From Lachnospiraceae bacterium (GTDB lineage: Bacteria > Bacillota > Clostridia > Lachnospirales > Lachnospiraceae), in the NCBI GenBank assembly GCA_017411305.1, contig JAFQQI010000107.1:248001-312000 (forward strand): 64,000 bases of DNA. The letters run 5' to 3'. This document shows positions 33,997-42,478 of this stretch, piece by piece. The notes under the pieces are model-generated. The model ran no database searches. It saw only the letters and a program-made list of their open reading frames with translations, and was not told the DNA's origin. Each line of letters begins with the position of its first letter. The first letter of the stretch is position 1. The translations under genes and the position numbers were made by a program.

Positions 33997-34836
33997 ATGT
34001 CTGCTTATAATGTCCGCGTATATAACTATGTAAACGGACAGCAAATAAGAATATATAGCAACGTATATATGTGTGAAGACGAAAATGATGTATTTGAAAA
34101 GAAAAAGCAGATTGAAAAAGAAAATCCTACGGTGGGGATTAGTGGCGAAGAGATATGGAAAAATATTGAACAATATGAAGAATATCTTGAAGTAATGCAA
34201 GAGGATTATGAAATAGAAAATGCCAAAAATCGAAGTGTAAAAAACAGTATGTCAAGAACAGTACAGAAAATCTGTGAAATAACTCGTTCTAATGAATGGG
34301 AATATTTTATCACATTAACATTTAATCCCGAAAAAGTTGATTCGTTTAATTATTCCGAAGTTGTTAATAAATTATCAAAGTGGTTGAATAATTTGAAAAA
34401 CAGATATAGTCCCAATTTAAGGTATATTGTTGTGCCGGAACTACATAAGAGTGGACGATTTCATTTTCACGGACTATTTGCAGACATTGGTAATATGACA
34501 TTGATTGACAGCGGAAAAAGGCTAAATGACGGAACAATTATATATAATATTGGGAATTATAACTTAGGATTTACTACAGCAACGAAAATAAAGGATAATG
34601 CACGTGTATCAAGCTATATTACAAAATATATTAGTAAGGATTTATGCGCGGTAACTGCGAATAAAAAACGCTATTGGTGTAGTAAAAATCTAAATAAAGT
34701 AAAAATTGATGAATATATCCTCGAATATAATGAAATAAAACAAATGCTTGAAGATTTAAGCGAAAATATAACATTCTGTAAAACAACTAAAAATGAGTAT
34801 GCCGGAACATGTGTAAAATATGTTGAAATTGTATAA
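33997..34836 (+). CDS. HUH rolling-circle replication initiator (phage Rep)
   Basis: 279 residues, ATG behind AAAAGGGGTGAT. Rep motifs in order: FITLTF (104-109, motif I), HFH within GRFHFHGLF (156-158, HUH metal site), and Tyr motif SYITKYISK with Y207 and Y211 (YxxKY, nicking tyrosine). Such proteins nick one strand and start rolling-circle replication, the pII role in filamentous phages. The first ~90 residues are a charged helical extension without recognised domain. It is the last gene of the prophage. Confidence 0.88.
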   Translation: MSAYNVRVYNYVNGQQIRIYSNVYMCEDENDVFEKKKQIEKENPTVGISGEEIWKNIEQYEEYLEVMQEDYEIENAKNRSVKNSMSRTVQKICEITRSNEWEYFITLTFNPEKVDSFNYSEVVNKLSKWLNNLKNRYSPNLRYIVVPELHKSGRFHFHGLFADIGNMTLIDSGKRLNDGTIIYNIGNYNLGFTTATKIKDNARVSSYITKYISKDLCAVTANKKRYWCSKNLNKVKIDEYILEYNEIKQMLEDLSENITFCKTTKNEYAGTCVKYVEIV

Positions 34837-34859
34837 ATTATAAAAAATCAAAATAATGC

Positions 34860-34888
34860 TTGACATAACGATTTAGATAGCTTATATT
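34860..34888 (+). promoter_or_regulatory. strong outward-facing promoter at the right prophage end
   Basis: TTGACA (34860-34865), 17 bases, TATATT (34883-34888). Thirteen bases around the -35 (TGCTTGACATAAC) are identical to the host rplU promoter region. Integrated, it points into the 3' end of the minus-strand beta-helix gene; in a circular phage it points into the hairpin chain at 28138-28453. Confidence 0.85.
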
Positions 34889-34904
34889 ATTAATCAAGGA
34901 ATAC

Positions 34905-34938
34905 AACTATTCGTTAAACAAGCGTTTTGCGAATAGTT
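34905..34938. repeat. right copy of the att-like repeat and palindromic element
   Basis: AACTATTCGTTAAAC (34905-34919) is identical to 28099-28113; the full 34 bases fold as AACTATTCG / CGAATAGTT (9 bp) enclosing AAAC/GTTT. It lies just after the likely transcription start of the 34860 promoter. The next 56 bases to the neighbouring gene end hold nothing I can name. Confidence 0.7.
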
Positions 34939-34994
34939 GCATTTCGATATCCGTATCAAATTTACTACTTCTATATAAAGTCTTAAGAGCAAAC

Positions 34995-36083
34995 TTAATT
35001 TAATAAAGGTGATGCCGTTTGGGTATTTTCATCTGCAAGGGAACCAATATTATCATCAATAATACAATTTTGGTTAGAAGATGCTTGAATCAATTCTTTT
35101 ATAGCACCGGTCATCATGGTGTTGTCTTTAATAATACAATCCTTACAATCTTTAATAATAAAGCCGTAATCAGGACTCAGAACGCCACCACCACCATCAT
35201 TTCTTCCCACTCTCATTGTATTTCCGGTTACAACCATATTACTGCAATTAGCCAGAAGTACATGACTGCAATGCTCCGGATTTTCAAAAGCAGTTTCATG
35301 TGCACCGCTTCTGCGGAAAATATTCCCGGTAACAGTAACTAAAGAAACACCGATAGTTTCTTTAGAGCCAAGCTCCAGCGCAGGACCGAAGCTTCGATCA
35401 AAGAAGTTGCCTGTGATATTATAACTATCACCAAAGGGAATAATAAAACCTCCTCTTCTGTTCCATTCTACACGGTTTCCTGTACAGGTAATAGAAGCAA
35501 CAACGCCTCCGCCTAAAATGCCGCCTCCGTTGTTACAAGAAAGCCAATTATCCAGAATAAAGCCATCCCAACCGTCAATAAAAAGACCGGCACGTCCATT
35601 GTCATGCAGCATAGAGTGTCGAACTGAAAAACACCAAATGTGTTCTAAATGTACGCCGTCACCGCTGAAGCTTCCGATTCGACAGTCATCAATTGTTGGA
35701 GTATCCTCTTCGCTTCCGCCATTATATTTGGCCCAATAAAGCTTAATGCCATGTATCATTTCTCCGAGATTATCGCCATTTAAACTCATGCCGCGAATTG
35801 CACAACCAAAAGCACCTGTAATATCAATCATGCAATCAACTGAAGCATCATTTAAAACAAAAATGGAAGAACCATCACTGCGGAAGGACCATGAAGAGGT
35901 GCCTACTAAAGAAACACCTTGTCCATGCATATGCAGCTTTCCTACACAATATTTTCCGGGCGGTACCACTATCTTGCCCTGACAAAGAGATGCTTCATCT
36001 AAAGCCTTCTGAATAGATGCTGTACAGTCTGTTATACCGTCTCCTATAGCTCCATAATCTAAAATGTTAAAAATATTAGTCAT
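34995..36083 (-). CDS. right-handed beta-helix protein, pectate-lyase superfamily type
   Basis: 362 residues, ATG 36083 behind AAGGAG. The N-terminus has the superfamily signature FNILDYGAIGDGITDCTASI, and repeated short strands with Asn-rich turns follow (CTGNRVEWNRRGGFI, VTGNIFRRSG, VTGNTMRVGRNDGGGG), predicting a parallel beta-helix. Relatives include GH28-like enzymes and phage tailspikes. No signal peptide is visible, so a cytosolic enzyme on oligosaccharides or an unusual export route is possible. The catalytic type is not assignable. It borders the prophage but has host strand orientation and its own ribosome site. Confidence 0.72.
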   Translation of the reverse strand: MTNIFNILDYGAIGDGITDCTASIQKALDEASLCQGKIVVPPGKYCVGKLHMHGQGVSLVGTSSWSFRSDGSSIFVLNDASVDCMIDITGAFGCAIRGMSLNGDNLGEMIHGIKLYWAKYNGGSEEDTPTIDDCRIGSFSGDGVHLEHIWCFSVRHSMLHDNGRAGLFIDGWDGFILDNWLSCNNGGGILGGGVVASITCTGNRVEWNRRGGFIIPFGDSYNITGNFFDRSFGPALELGSKETIGVSLVTVTGNIFRRSGAHETAFENPEHCSHVLLANCSNMVVTGNTMRVGRNDGGGGVLSPDYGFIIKDCKDCIIKDNTMMTGAIKELIQASSNQNCIIDDNIGSLADENTQTASPLLN

Positions 36084-36134
36084 GATTTTATACTCCTTTA
36101 CTGATCTTAATACATAATTTAGTCTATAATCATA

Positions 36135-36173
36135 AAAACCGAAATCCTACAGCTTACGAAGGATTCCGGTTTT
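36135..36173 (-). terminator. terminator of the cytidylate kinase-like gene
   Basis: AAAACCG/AATCCT (36135-36148) pairs with AGGATT/CGGTTTT (36160-36173) with one mismatch; on the minus strand the stem ends in a T run. Confidence 0.75.
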
Positions 36174-36203
36174 TGATGTCTTTAAGTATTATCAGATTCT
36201 ATA

Positions 36204-36830
36204 TTAATTGTTTCTTGCCTCAAAATCCTCAATATACTGGATTAAAAGTTTAGCAGTTCCGTCTACGCCTAAGATACTGCTGTTGATACAAAGATCATAA
36301 CTGTCTGCACGACCCCACTTTTTTGAAGAATAGTAATTATAATAACTTTGACGTTGCTTATCTTTTTTTATACACATATCACGTGCTTTGGAAGCATCTA
36401 AATCGTATTTTTCCATAATGCGCTTTGTTTTTACTTCTTCTTCGCCGTATATAAAAATATGAACACAATTCTTAAAATCATTTAACGCATAGTCAGCACA
36501 ACGTCCGACGATAACGCATGGTTCTTCACTTGCAATTTTTTTGATTGTGTCAAACTGTGCAAGAAATACCTTATGGCTTATTGGCATATCTACAAAATGA
36601 GATGCATTGTAACCAAAGGAATAAGTATCCATTACCAGATTATATAAAAAGGAATTTGTAGGGCGTTCATCATGATTTTCTAACATTTCCTCACAAAAGC
36701 CACTCTCCTTTGCTGCTCTGGATAGTAATTCCTTATCATAGCATTTAATACCGAAATGTGCTGCTACCTTCTGTCCTATCTCTCGTCCTGCAGAACCAAA
36801 CTGCCTTCCGATTGTAATTACTGTGTTCAT
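36204..36830 (-). CDS. cytidylate kinase-like protein
   Basis: The ATG at 36830 lies behind AGGAGG. The 208-residue protein begins MNTVITIGRQFGSAGREIG, the altered P-loop of the cytidylate-kinase-like family (PF13189), with YDKELL, VIVGRCADY and RKDKQR-like lid residues (KKDKQRQSYYNYY). These proteins resemble nucleoside monophosphate kinases but substrates are mostly untested. Confidence 0.85.
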   Translation of the reverse strand: MNTVITIGRQFGSAGREIGQKVAAHFGIKCYDKELLSRAAKESGFCEEMLENHDERPTNSFLYNLVMDTYSFGYNASHFVDMPISHKVFLAQFDTIKKIASEEPCVIVGRCADYALNDFKNCVHIFIYGEEEVKTKRIMEKYDLDASKARDMCIKKDKQRQSYYNYYSSKKWGRADSYDLCINSSILGVDGTAKLLIQYIEDFEARNN

Positions 36831-36960
36831 ATGATAGCCTCCTTTAACAAAAAATATGTAATTAAATCTAGATATTTCGAAAATATTAATACATATATTA
36901 TACACAAAATTAGCTTATAATTCAATCTATTGTCAGAAATTTTAGTAAAAAGAAATATAC

Positions 36961-36995
36961 AAAAAAAGAGGCAAGAGAAAACTCTCATGCCTCTT
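36961..36995 (-). terminator. terminator of cstA
   Basis: On the minus strand AGAGGCATGAGA pairs with TCTTGCCTCT and is followed by TTTTTTT (36961-36967 on the plus strand reads as A). The 197-base gap 36831-37027 holds only this and a likely upstream region for the kinase-like gene. Confidence 0.8.
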
Positions 36996-37027
36996 AATCT
37001 TATAGATTCGCATTTAAAAACGAAAAC

Positions 37028-38725
37028 TTATTTCTTGCTGATCTGTTTCTTGAATGTCTGAATTCCTTCAACTACTAAGATAACTGCAAGAATAGCCATT
37101 GCGGATGCAAATAACAACTGGAACCAGTCTCCCCAAAGTGCAGTACCTGCTGCAACTGCTTTGATCTTACCGATTACAGTAATTACTAAGCTTGTAAGAG
37201 TTGCTGCAAGCATGAAAATCATGGGAATGAAGAACATCTTGTTGTTCTTACCAACGTTTCCGAGCCATGCAGCTACAGCCATAAGAGCGATACCTGCAAG
37301 TAACTGGTTAGCAGCACCGAATAAGCCCCAAATCTGGCTTAAGGATAAACCACCAAGGATACATCCGATAGCTACCATTAATATTGTACCGAATAAAGGA
37401 TGTGCAAGAACTTTGCGAGCACCTGTAGCATCCTTATATGTTTCTTCATTATCCTTTAAGAATAATTCAGCAAACATGAAACGGCTTAAACGTGTACCTG
37501 TATCCAAAGATGTAAGAGCGAATACAGAAACTGCTAATGTTAATAAAGCGTAGATTGTACCATATACAGCAGATGTTTCAACGCCGAACATAATAGCGAT
37601 ACCGGAAGCAAATGCAACTGCAGGTGAACCGAATTCGCCGGCTGTATACTTCTCAAATACCATACCTACAGCGATTAAGGAAATGATACCTAAAGCGGAT
37701 TCGATTAACATGGAACCGTAACCGATAGGCTTAGCATCCTTTTCGTTAGCAAGCTGCTTGGATGTAGTACCTGTAGAAATCAAACTATGGAAACCGGAAC
37801 ATGCACCACATGCTACTGTAATGAACAGTGCAGGGAACATAGGACCAATCTTTGTTGTCAATCCTGTAAATGCAGGAATCTGGAATGTAACGTTTCCTGT
37901 GAATGCAGAAATAACGATACCAATAATTGCTAAGCCAATCATTGCATAAAGCAGGAAGCTTGATAAATAATCACGAGGCTGTAATAAGATCCATACAGGA
38001 ACTAAGGAAGCGATTGTGATGTATGCACCTACGAAAAGAATCCAAGGTGTACGTCCCATAACGAAACCAAAATTAAGACCGATTACTACTGCAATGATGA
38101 TACCAACGATACCGATAATTGTTGCAGGAACTGTCTTAACGCCAAGACGGTTTGTGATAATACCGTAAATGATTGCCAAAACGATGAATAATAAGGAAAT
38201 CATCGCTGTTGTCTGATTACCTGTAGGGTTTGCAACGATACCGAAACCACCTTCTTTTGTAAAGAAAGTACCGGCTACAACGTTTACAAAGGAAGCAATT
38301 ACAAGGATAAGTACCAGTAATGCAAAGATGATGAATAACTTCTTGGATTTTTCGCCCATAGAGGTTTCAATGATTTCACCAACAGATTTTCCTTCGTTAC
38401 GAACGGATGCAAATAATGAACCGAAGTCCTGAAGACCGCCAAAGAAAATACCACCAACGATACACCAAATGAATACGGGAACCCAACCGAATACGGATGC
38501 CTGGATAGGTCCGTTGATAGGGCCTGCACCTGCGATAGATGAGAAGTGATGTCCAAGTAATACAACAGGCTTTGCTGCTACATAGTCAACACCGTCTTCC
38601 ATTTCAATAGCAGGAGTCTTTCTTGAAGGGTCAATGCCCCACTGTTTTGCCAGCCATGAACCATAGAAAATGTATCCACATACTAACAAAGCAATTGCTA
38701 CAATAATGATTAATAATGCTGTCAT
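37028..38725 (-). CDS. cstA: carbon starvation protein CstA, peptide/pyruvate-type transporter
   Basis: The ATG at 38725 follows GAAGGAGAG. The 565-residue protein has about 15 membrane helices and the CstA blocks: DGVDYVAAKPVVLLGHHFSSIAGAGPINGP in pieces (LLGHHFSSIAGAGPI), FVWCIVGGIFFGGLQDF-type segment, and ACGACSGFHSLISTGTTSKQ. In enterobacteria CstA is a peptide transporter, and paralogues import pyruvate. The gene lies 28 bases after an unknown soluble gene. Confidence 0.92.
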   Translation of the reverse strand: MTALLIIIVAIALLVCGYIFYGSWLAKQWGIDPSRKTPAIEMEDGVDYVAAKPVVLLGHHFSSIAGAGPINGPIQASVFGWVPVFIWCIVGGIFFGGLQDFGSLFASVRNEGKSVGEIIETSMGEKSKKLFIIFALLVLILVIASFVNVVAGTFFTKEGGFGIVANPTGNQTTAMISLLFIVLAIIYGIITNRLGVKTVPATIIGIVGIIIAVVIGLNFGFVMGRTPWILFVGAYITIASLVPVWILLQPRDYLSSFLLYAMIGLAIIGIVISAFTGNVTFQIPAFTGLTTKIGPMFPALFITVACGACSGFHSLISTGTTSKQLANEKDAKPIGYGSMLIESALGIISLIAVGMVFEKYTAGEFGSPAVAFASGIAIMFGVETSAVYGTIYALLTLAVSVFALTSLDTGTRLSRFMFAELFLKDNEETYKDATGARKVLAHPLFGTILMVAIGCILGGLSLSQIWGLFGAANQLLAGIALMAVAAWLGNVGKNNKMFFIPMIFMLAATLTSLVITVIGKIKAVAAGTALWGDWFQLLFASAMAILAVILVVEGIQTFKKQISKK

Positions 38726-38753
38726 GTTTCTCTCCTTCACATATGTATTTTGA

Positions 38754-39245
38754 TTATTTTAATATATTGCTAATGAGTTTTTTCAGGCTTTGGCCTTGGC
38801 GGTTGTATGCCAAATTACCTGTAGAAAGCTCAACTGCAATCAAACGATAATTACTCCAGCCATGGAATGTAAACATATAACTTTTGTAATGCTTCTGCTT
38901 GCGTATCAGCTTCATTGCATCCGGCTGGATTTGGTCCGCAATGATAATTAAAGTAATATCAGTATTGCGGTGATTGGAGTCCGGTTTCACCCTTGCCAAA
39001 CCTCTGTTCCATGCACATTCGTCAAGCTCAGTTAAGGTTGCGACATCAAGAGAATCCGAAGTATAAAAAAATACATGTTCATTAGAATTAATTTCAGCAA
39101 CCTTGGCTTTTTTGATTAAAAAGTACTGCTCGTTATGACTTAAGAATTCTGCTTCGGCAGTAAAAGGTGCTTCTACTTCCCTCTTGATATTATAATATGC
39201 TTGAAAGGAATATAGTATTTTATCTAATGCATCGCTTAAATTCAT
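38754..39245 (-). CDS. 163-residue soluble protein upstream of cstA, unknown
   Basis: ATG 39245 behind GGAGAA. Mixed alpha/beta sequence with no membrane span (MNLSDALDKILYSFQAYYN..., TDITLIIIADQIQPDAMKLI, FTFHGWSNYRLIAVEL). The gene is 28 bases before cstA on the same strand, so it may be co-expressed. No family is recognised; a cytosolic partner or regulator of the transporter is a possibility from position only. Confidence 0.6.
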   Translation of the reverse strand: MNLSDALDKILYSFQAYYNIKREVEAPFTAEAEFLSHNEQYFLIKKAKVAEINSNEHVFFYTSDSLDVATLTELDECAWNRGLARVKPDSNHRNTDITLIIIADQIQPDAMKLIRKQKHYKSYMFTFHGWSNYRLIAVELSTGNLAYNRQGQSLKKLISNILK

Positions 39246-39359
39246 AGTAATTCTCCATAAAAATACTCCTATAATAATTTATCATAGGAAAAGAATTTTT
39301 TCAACAAAATCTAAAATTTTTATTAAGATTTTAAAGAAAAATTTTAGATTATATCGAAA

Positions 39360-40280
39360 CTACAGCGTTTTCAATAATTTGGTAAAATATTCCGGTAAAG
39401 GAGCATCTGTTTCGATGTACTCTCCTGTTGCAGGATGACGAAAACCGAGAATCTTGGCATGAAGTGTTTGACCTTGCAAGTCAAAGTGCTTTTCTTTATG
39501 ACCATAGACTTCATCACCAAGGAGCGGATGTCCGATATGGGACATGTGGACTCTGATTTGGTGGGTCCTGCCTGTTTCCAGACGGCATTCTACGTAAGTA
39601 TAATTACCGAAGCGCTTTAGTACACGATAATGAGTAATTGCATCCTTACCGCCTGTGTTTACCACTGCCATTTTTTTTCGATCCGTATGATGTCTGCCGA
39701 TTAAGGTATGAATGGTTCCTTCATCATCTTTCAGATTACCGCAGACAATAGCATGGTATTTCCGAACGATACTATGTTCTTTCAATTGCTCTGCAATTTT
39801 TGCATGTGCCAAATCATTTTTGCATGCAATCACAGAACCGGTAGTATTCATGTCAATTCTGTGAACGATACCGGGCCGTAAAATTCCGTTAATTCCGCTT
39901 AAATTACCGGAACAATGATATAATAAAGCATTTACTAATGTTCCATTGTAATGTCCTGCTGCAGGATGAACAACCATTCCCTTGGGCTTATCAATAACGA
40001 TTACATCATCATCCTCATAAAGAACGGAAAGGGGGATGCTTTCAGGAATAATGTCAGGAGTGACTGCCGGGGGAACCATAAGACGCACATAATCGTCGGA
40101 TTTTAAACGATAATTAGGCTTAATAACTTTTTCATTAACCGTTACGCAACCGTCTTTCAATAAATTTTGGAGATAAGAACGTGACAAAGACTCCATTAAC
40201 AGATTCAGATATTTATCAATCCGTTCTCCTTCTCCTTCTTCATTAATTATAAAATTAAATTCTTTTAATTCGTTCTGCAT
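39360..40280 (-). CDS. rluD: 23S rRNA pseudouridine synthase RluD-type
   Basis: 306 residues: N-terminal S4 domain (GERIDKYLNLLMESLSRSYL), core with IVHRIDMNTTGSVIACKND (catalytic Asp in RID) and GRTHQIRVHMSHIGHPLLGD. Gene order lspA-rluD is classical and supports the RluD assignment (helix 69 of 23S rRNA). Confidence 0.93.
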   Translation of the reverse strand: MQNELKEFNFIINEEGEGERIDKYLNLLMESLSRSYLQNLLKDGCVTVNEKVIKPNYRLKSDDYVRLMVPPAVTPDIIPESIPLSVLYEDDDVIVIDKPKGMVVHPAAGHYNGTLVNALLYHCSGNLSGINGILRPGIVHRIDMNTTGSVIACKNDLAHAKIAEQLKEHSIVRKYHAIVCGNLKDDEGTIHTLIGRHHTDRKKMAVVNTGGKDAITHYRVLKRFGNYTYVECRLETGRTHQIRVHMSHIGHPLLGDEVYGHKEKHFDLQGQTLHAKILGFRHPATGEYIETDAPLPEYFTKLLKTL

Positions 40281-40283
40281 GAA

Positions 40284-40808
40284 TTACTTGATTTCCCTGA
40301 TTTTTTTTTGGTTTAGACTTAAAAAATTGAAGTCATTATCTTTATAAACAAAAAGTACCTGAATTACCATAATTGCAGTTGCTACCGTAACATAGATATC
40401 CGCAACATTAAAGATAGGAAAATTAATCAGTACGAAATAAATAAAATCCACAACATAATCAAAACGAAGCCGGTCAATCATATTTCCGATTGCGCCGCTT
40501 GCAATCATGGTCAGCAGAAAATGGATAGGTAGATATTTTTTGTCATCCGGAGCTTTCATCAGAACATAAATAATGACTCCAAGGAAAATAACAGCTACAA
40601 ATACGAAAAACATTTTTTGATTCTGTAACATGCCAAAAGCGGCACCTCTGTTTTCTAAATAATTAAATTCTAAAACTCCGTCGATAATATTAAAAGCAGG
40701 TTGGTTTTTTAACTTAATTACAGCGAGATGCTTGGTGAATTGGTCAACGAATACCAATACGATTAAAAATAATAAATCTATACATAACAGCCATTTTTTC
40801 TTTATCAT
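40284..40808 (-). CDS. lspA: lipoprotein signal peptidase
   Basis: 174 residues with four membrane helices and the two catalytic Asp motifs: GNMIDRLRFDYVVDFI and FNVADIYVTVA. LspA cleaves prolipoproteins after lipidation; a likely client, the lipoprotein D,D-carboxypeptidase, is encoded at 45220-46212. It adjoins aroB directly and rluD by 3 bases. Confidence 0.94.
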   Translation of the reverse strand: MIKKKWLLCIDLLFLIVLVFVDQFTKHLAVIKLKNQPAFNIIDGVLEFNYLENRGAAFGMLQNQKMFFVFVAVIFLGVIIYVLMKAPDDKKYLPIHFLLTMIASGAIGNMIDRLRFDYVVDFIYFVLINFPIFNVADIYVTVATAIMVIQVLFVYKDNDFNFLSLNQKKIREIK

Positions 40809-41912
40809 TTACTCTCCGTCCTCTGTGTAATAAATTTCATTGATGGCATTTAAAATGTCCTCATCAGTAACTGTTTTGTCAATGACAGCTTTACCTACTT
40901 TTTTTAGAAGAACAAACTTAATGGTATTTCCTTCCACCTTTTTGTCAGATTTGGTAAGAGAAAGAATCTCTTGGGGGTCAATATCTTCTATGGAAATCGG
41001 AAGGTTAAAGGGGACAAACATATCTCTGATTTCATAGTACTCTTCCATGGATAACCATTGATGCTTCCAGGATATGAAAGCCGCAGCAACTGCACCCAGT
41101 GCAACACACTCACCATGTGTCATGGTAAAGTTCTTTGATTTTTCGATGGCGTGGCCAATGGTATGTCCGAAATTAAGAAGAGCTCGGTCTCCTTTTTCCG
41201 TAGGATCTTTTTCAACTACAAGCTTTTTAATAGTACAACTTTTCATCACCATTTCAAGAAGCGTTTCTACGTCACGGTCACAGATTTCGTACATGTTTTC
41301 CAGAAGCCATTCATAAAACATACCATCTTTAATAAGGCCATGCTTCATTACCTCTGCGAAGCCGCTGAAAAACTGTCTGTCTTCCAATGTTTTCAATGTA
41401 GAAATATTCATATAAACCAGCTTTGGCATATAGAATGCCCCAACCATATTTTTATATCCGTCGAAATCAACGCCGGTTTTTCCTCCGATACTGGAGTCGC
41501 ATTGGGCAAGTAAGGTGGTTGGAATTTGTACAAAATCCACACCGCGAAGGTATGTTGAGGCAATAAAACCTGTCACATCACCTACAACTCCGCCGCCTAA
41601 GGCAATAAGTAAATCTTTGCGGTCGAATTTTTCTTCAATAAGAAATTTATAAGCATCCCGAACCGTATCCAATGTTTTATTCTCTTCTCCGGCAGAAAAA
41701 CTGAAAAGTACATTTTTTTTACATCTTCCGTCAAGAAGCTGCATAATTTCATCTGCATACAGACTTTTTACATGAGAATCGGTAATAACGCATATTTTGC
41801 GTTCTGCCGCATTTATCTTTTCGAGTTCTTCCCATAACAGCGTAAAGGAATCTGAAAAAACAATATCATAACAGGGTTTCTTTTCATAATTAATTGTTAA
41901 TCTTTCTGTCAT
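40809..41912 (-). CDS. aroB: 3-dehydroquinate synthase
   Basis: 367 residues; NAD and metal motifs include ALGGGVVGDVTGFIAST, QIPTTLLAQCDSSIGGKTG and NFGHTIGHAIE (zinc His residues). It makes dehydroquinate, the second step of the shikimate pathway. Ribosome site AGGAGG precedes the ATG. Confidence 0.95.
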   Translation of the reverse strand: MTERLTINYEKKPCYDIVFSDSFTLLWEELEKINAAERKICVITDSHVKSLYADEIMQLLDGRCKKNVLFSFSAGEENKTLDTVRDAYKFLIEEKFDRKDLLIALGGGVVGDVTGFIASTYLRGVDFVQIPTTLLAQCDSSIGGKTGVDFDGYKNMVGAFYMPKLVYMNISTLKTLEDRQFFSGFAEVMKHGLIKDGMFYEWLLENMYEICDRDVETLLEMVMKSCTIKKLVVEKDPTEKGDRALLNFGHTIGHAIEKSKNFTMTHGECVALGAVAAAFISWKHQWLSMEEYYEIRDMFVPFNLPISIEDIDPQEILSLTKSDKKVEGNTIKFVLLKKVGKAVIDKTVTDEDILNAINEIYYTEDGE

Positions 41913-41926
41913 ATATGCCTCCTAAG

Positions 41927-41956
41927 AAAAGCTTCCTGTTTGGGCAGGAAGCTTTT
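41927..41956. terminator. hairpin between sepF and aroB
   Basis: A perfect 12-bp stem AAAAGCTTCCTG/CAGGAAGCTTTT (41927-41938 and 41945-41956). On the minus strand it ends TTTTC before the aroB ribosome site, so it may only attenuate. Confidence 0.7.
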
Positions 41957-41958
41957 GA

Positions 41959-42462
41959 TTAAAATCCGTTATTAATGGGAACATCAAAGGACCCAGATAA
42001 AATTTCCTGAAAATCTCCGGAAATATCAACGACAGCCGGAGTGATGATAAATATGTAGTGCGATATTTTTTGAAGGTTTCCGCTGATTGCAAAACAAGAG
42101 CCTGATGTAAAATCTATGATTCTTTGAGCAATATCCACATCAAGACCTTCCAAATTAAGTACTACTGTCCGATTTGCAAGGAGAGTTTCGGTGATTTCCC
42201 TTGCATCCTCAATGGATGTGGGCTTAATAACACATACCTCCATGCCATTTCCTGCTTTTTTCGTTTGTCGCATCGGTGTAATCTTAGGTGTTGTCTTTTT
42301 AATGACTGATTTTTCTTCCTCAGGCTCTGCCGGTGATTCTTTCATAGGAACAGCTTTGGCAGGCTTAGCCTCAAAGGTCTCATCATCATCATAATCATCA
42401 TAAAAATCATCATCGTCTTCATTTAATTTCATGTAATTAAGAAACTTATCCATTACGCCCAT
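41959..42462 (-). CDS. sepF: cell division protein SepF
   Basis: 167 residues: N-terminal membrane-binding helix (MGVMDKFLNYMKL), acidic linker (DDDDFYDDYDDDE), and the C-terminal FtsZ-binding domain with VCVIKPTSIEDAREI, VVLNLEGLD and RIIDFTSGSCFAI. SepF anchors and bundles FtsZ at the septum. yggS precedes it, as is common. Confidence 0.95.
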   Translation of the reverse strand: MGVMDKFLNYMKLNEDDDDFYDDYDDDETFEAKPAKAVPMKESPAEPEEEKSVIKKTTPKITPMRQTKKAGNGMEVCVIKPTSIEDAREITETLLANRTVVLNLEGLDVDIAQRIIDFTSGSCFAISGNLQKISHYIFIITPAVVDISGDFQEILSGSFDVPINNGF

Positions 42463-42478
42463 TGCTATGCACTCCTTT

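Larger units (their letters stand above)
28099..34938 (+). mobile_element. filamentous phage (inovirus) prophage, ~6.8 kb
   Basis: The element has the module order of inoviruses: ssDNA-binding protein, tiny membrane protein, tiny major coat protein plus terminator, adsorption protein, small virion proteins, Zot/pI-like ATPase, regulator, HUH replication protein. It carries no integrase or transposase. A 15-bp perfect direct repeat (AACTATTCGTTAAAC) occurs at both ends, next to a dif-like site, which suggests Xer-dependent integration as used by several inoviruses. All genes but one read rightward. Exact ends are uncertain by tens of bases. Inoviruses from Gram-positive hosts are much less studied than those of proteobacteria. 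Confidence 0.88.

Noticed and set aside
34941-34994. Second dif-like site on the right flank
   Set aside because: The sequence has no inverted 11-bp arms; only the 15-bp repeat and short shared blocks occur at the right end.
34995-36083. Plus-strand ORFs inside the beta-helix gene
   Set aside because: They are shadows of the minus-strand gene, without ribosome sites and with unlikely protein sequence.
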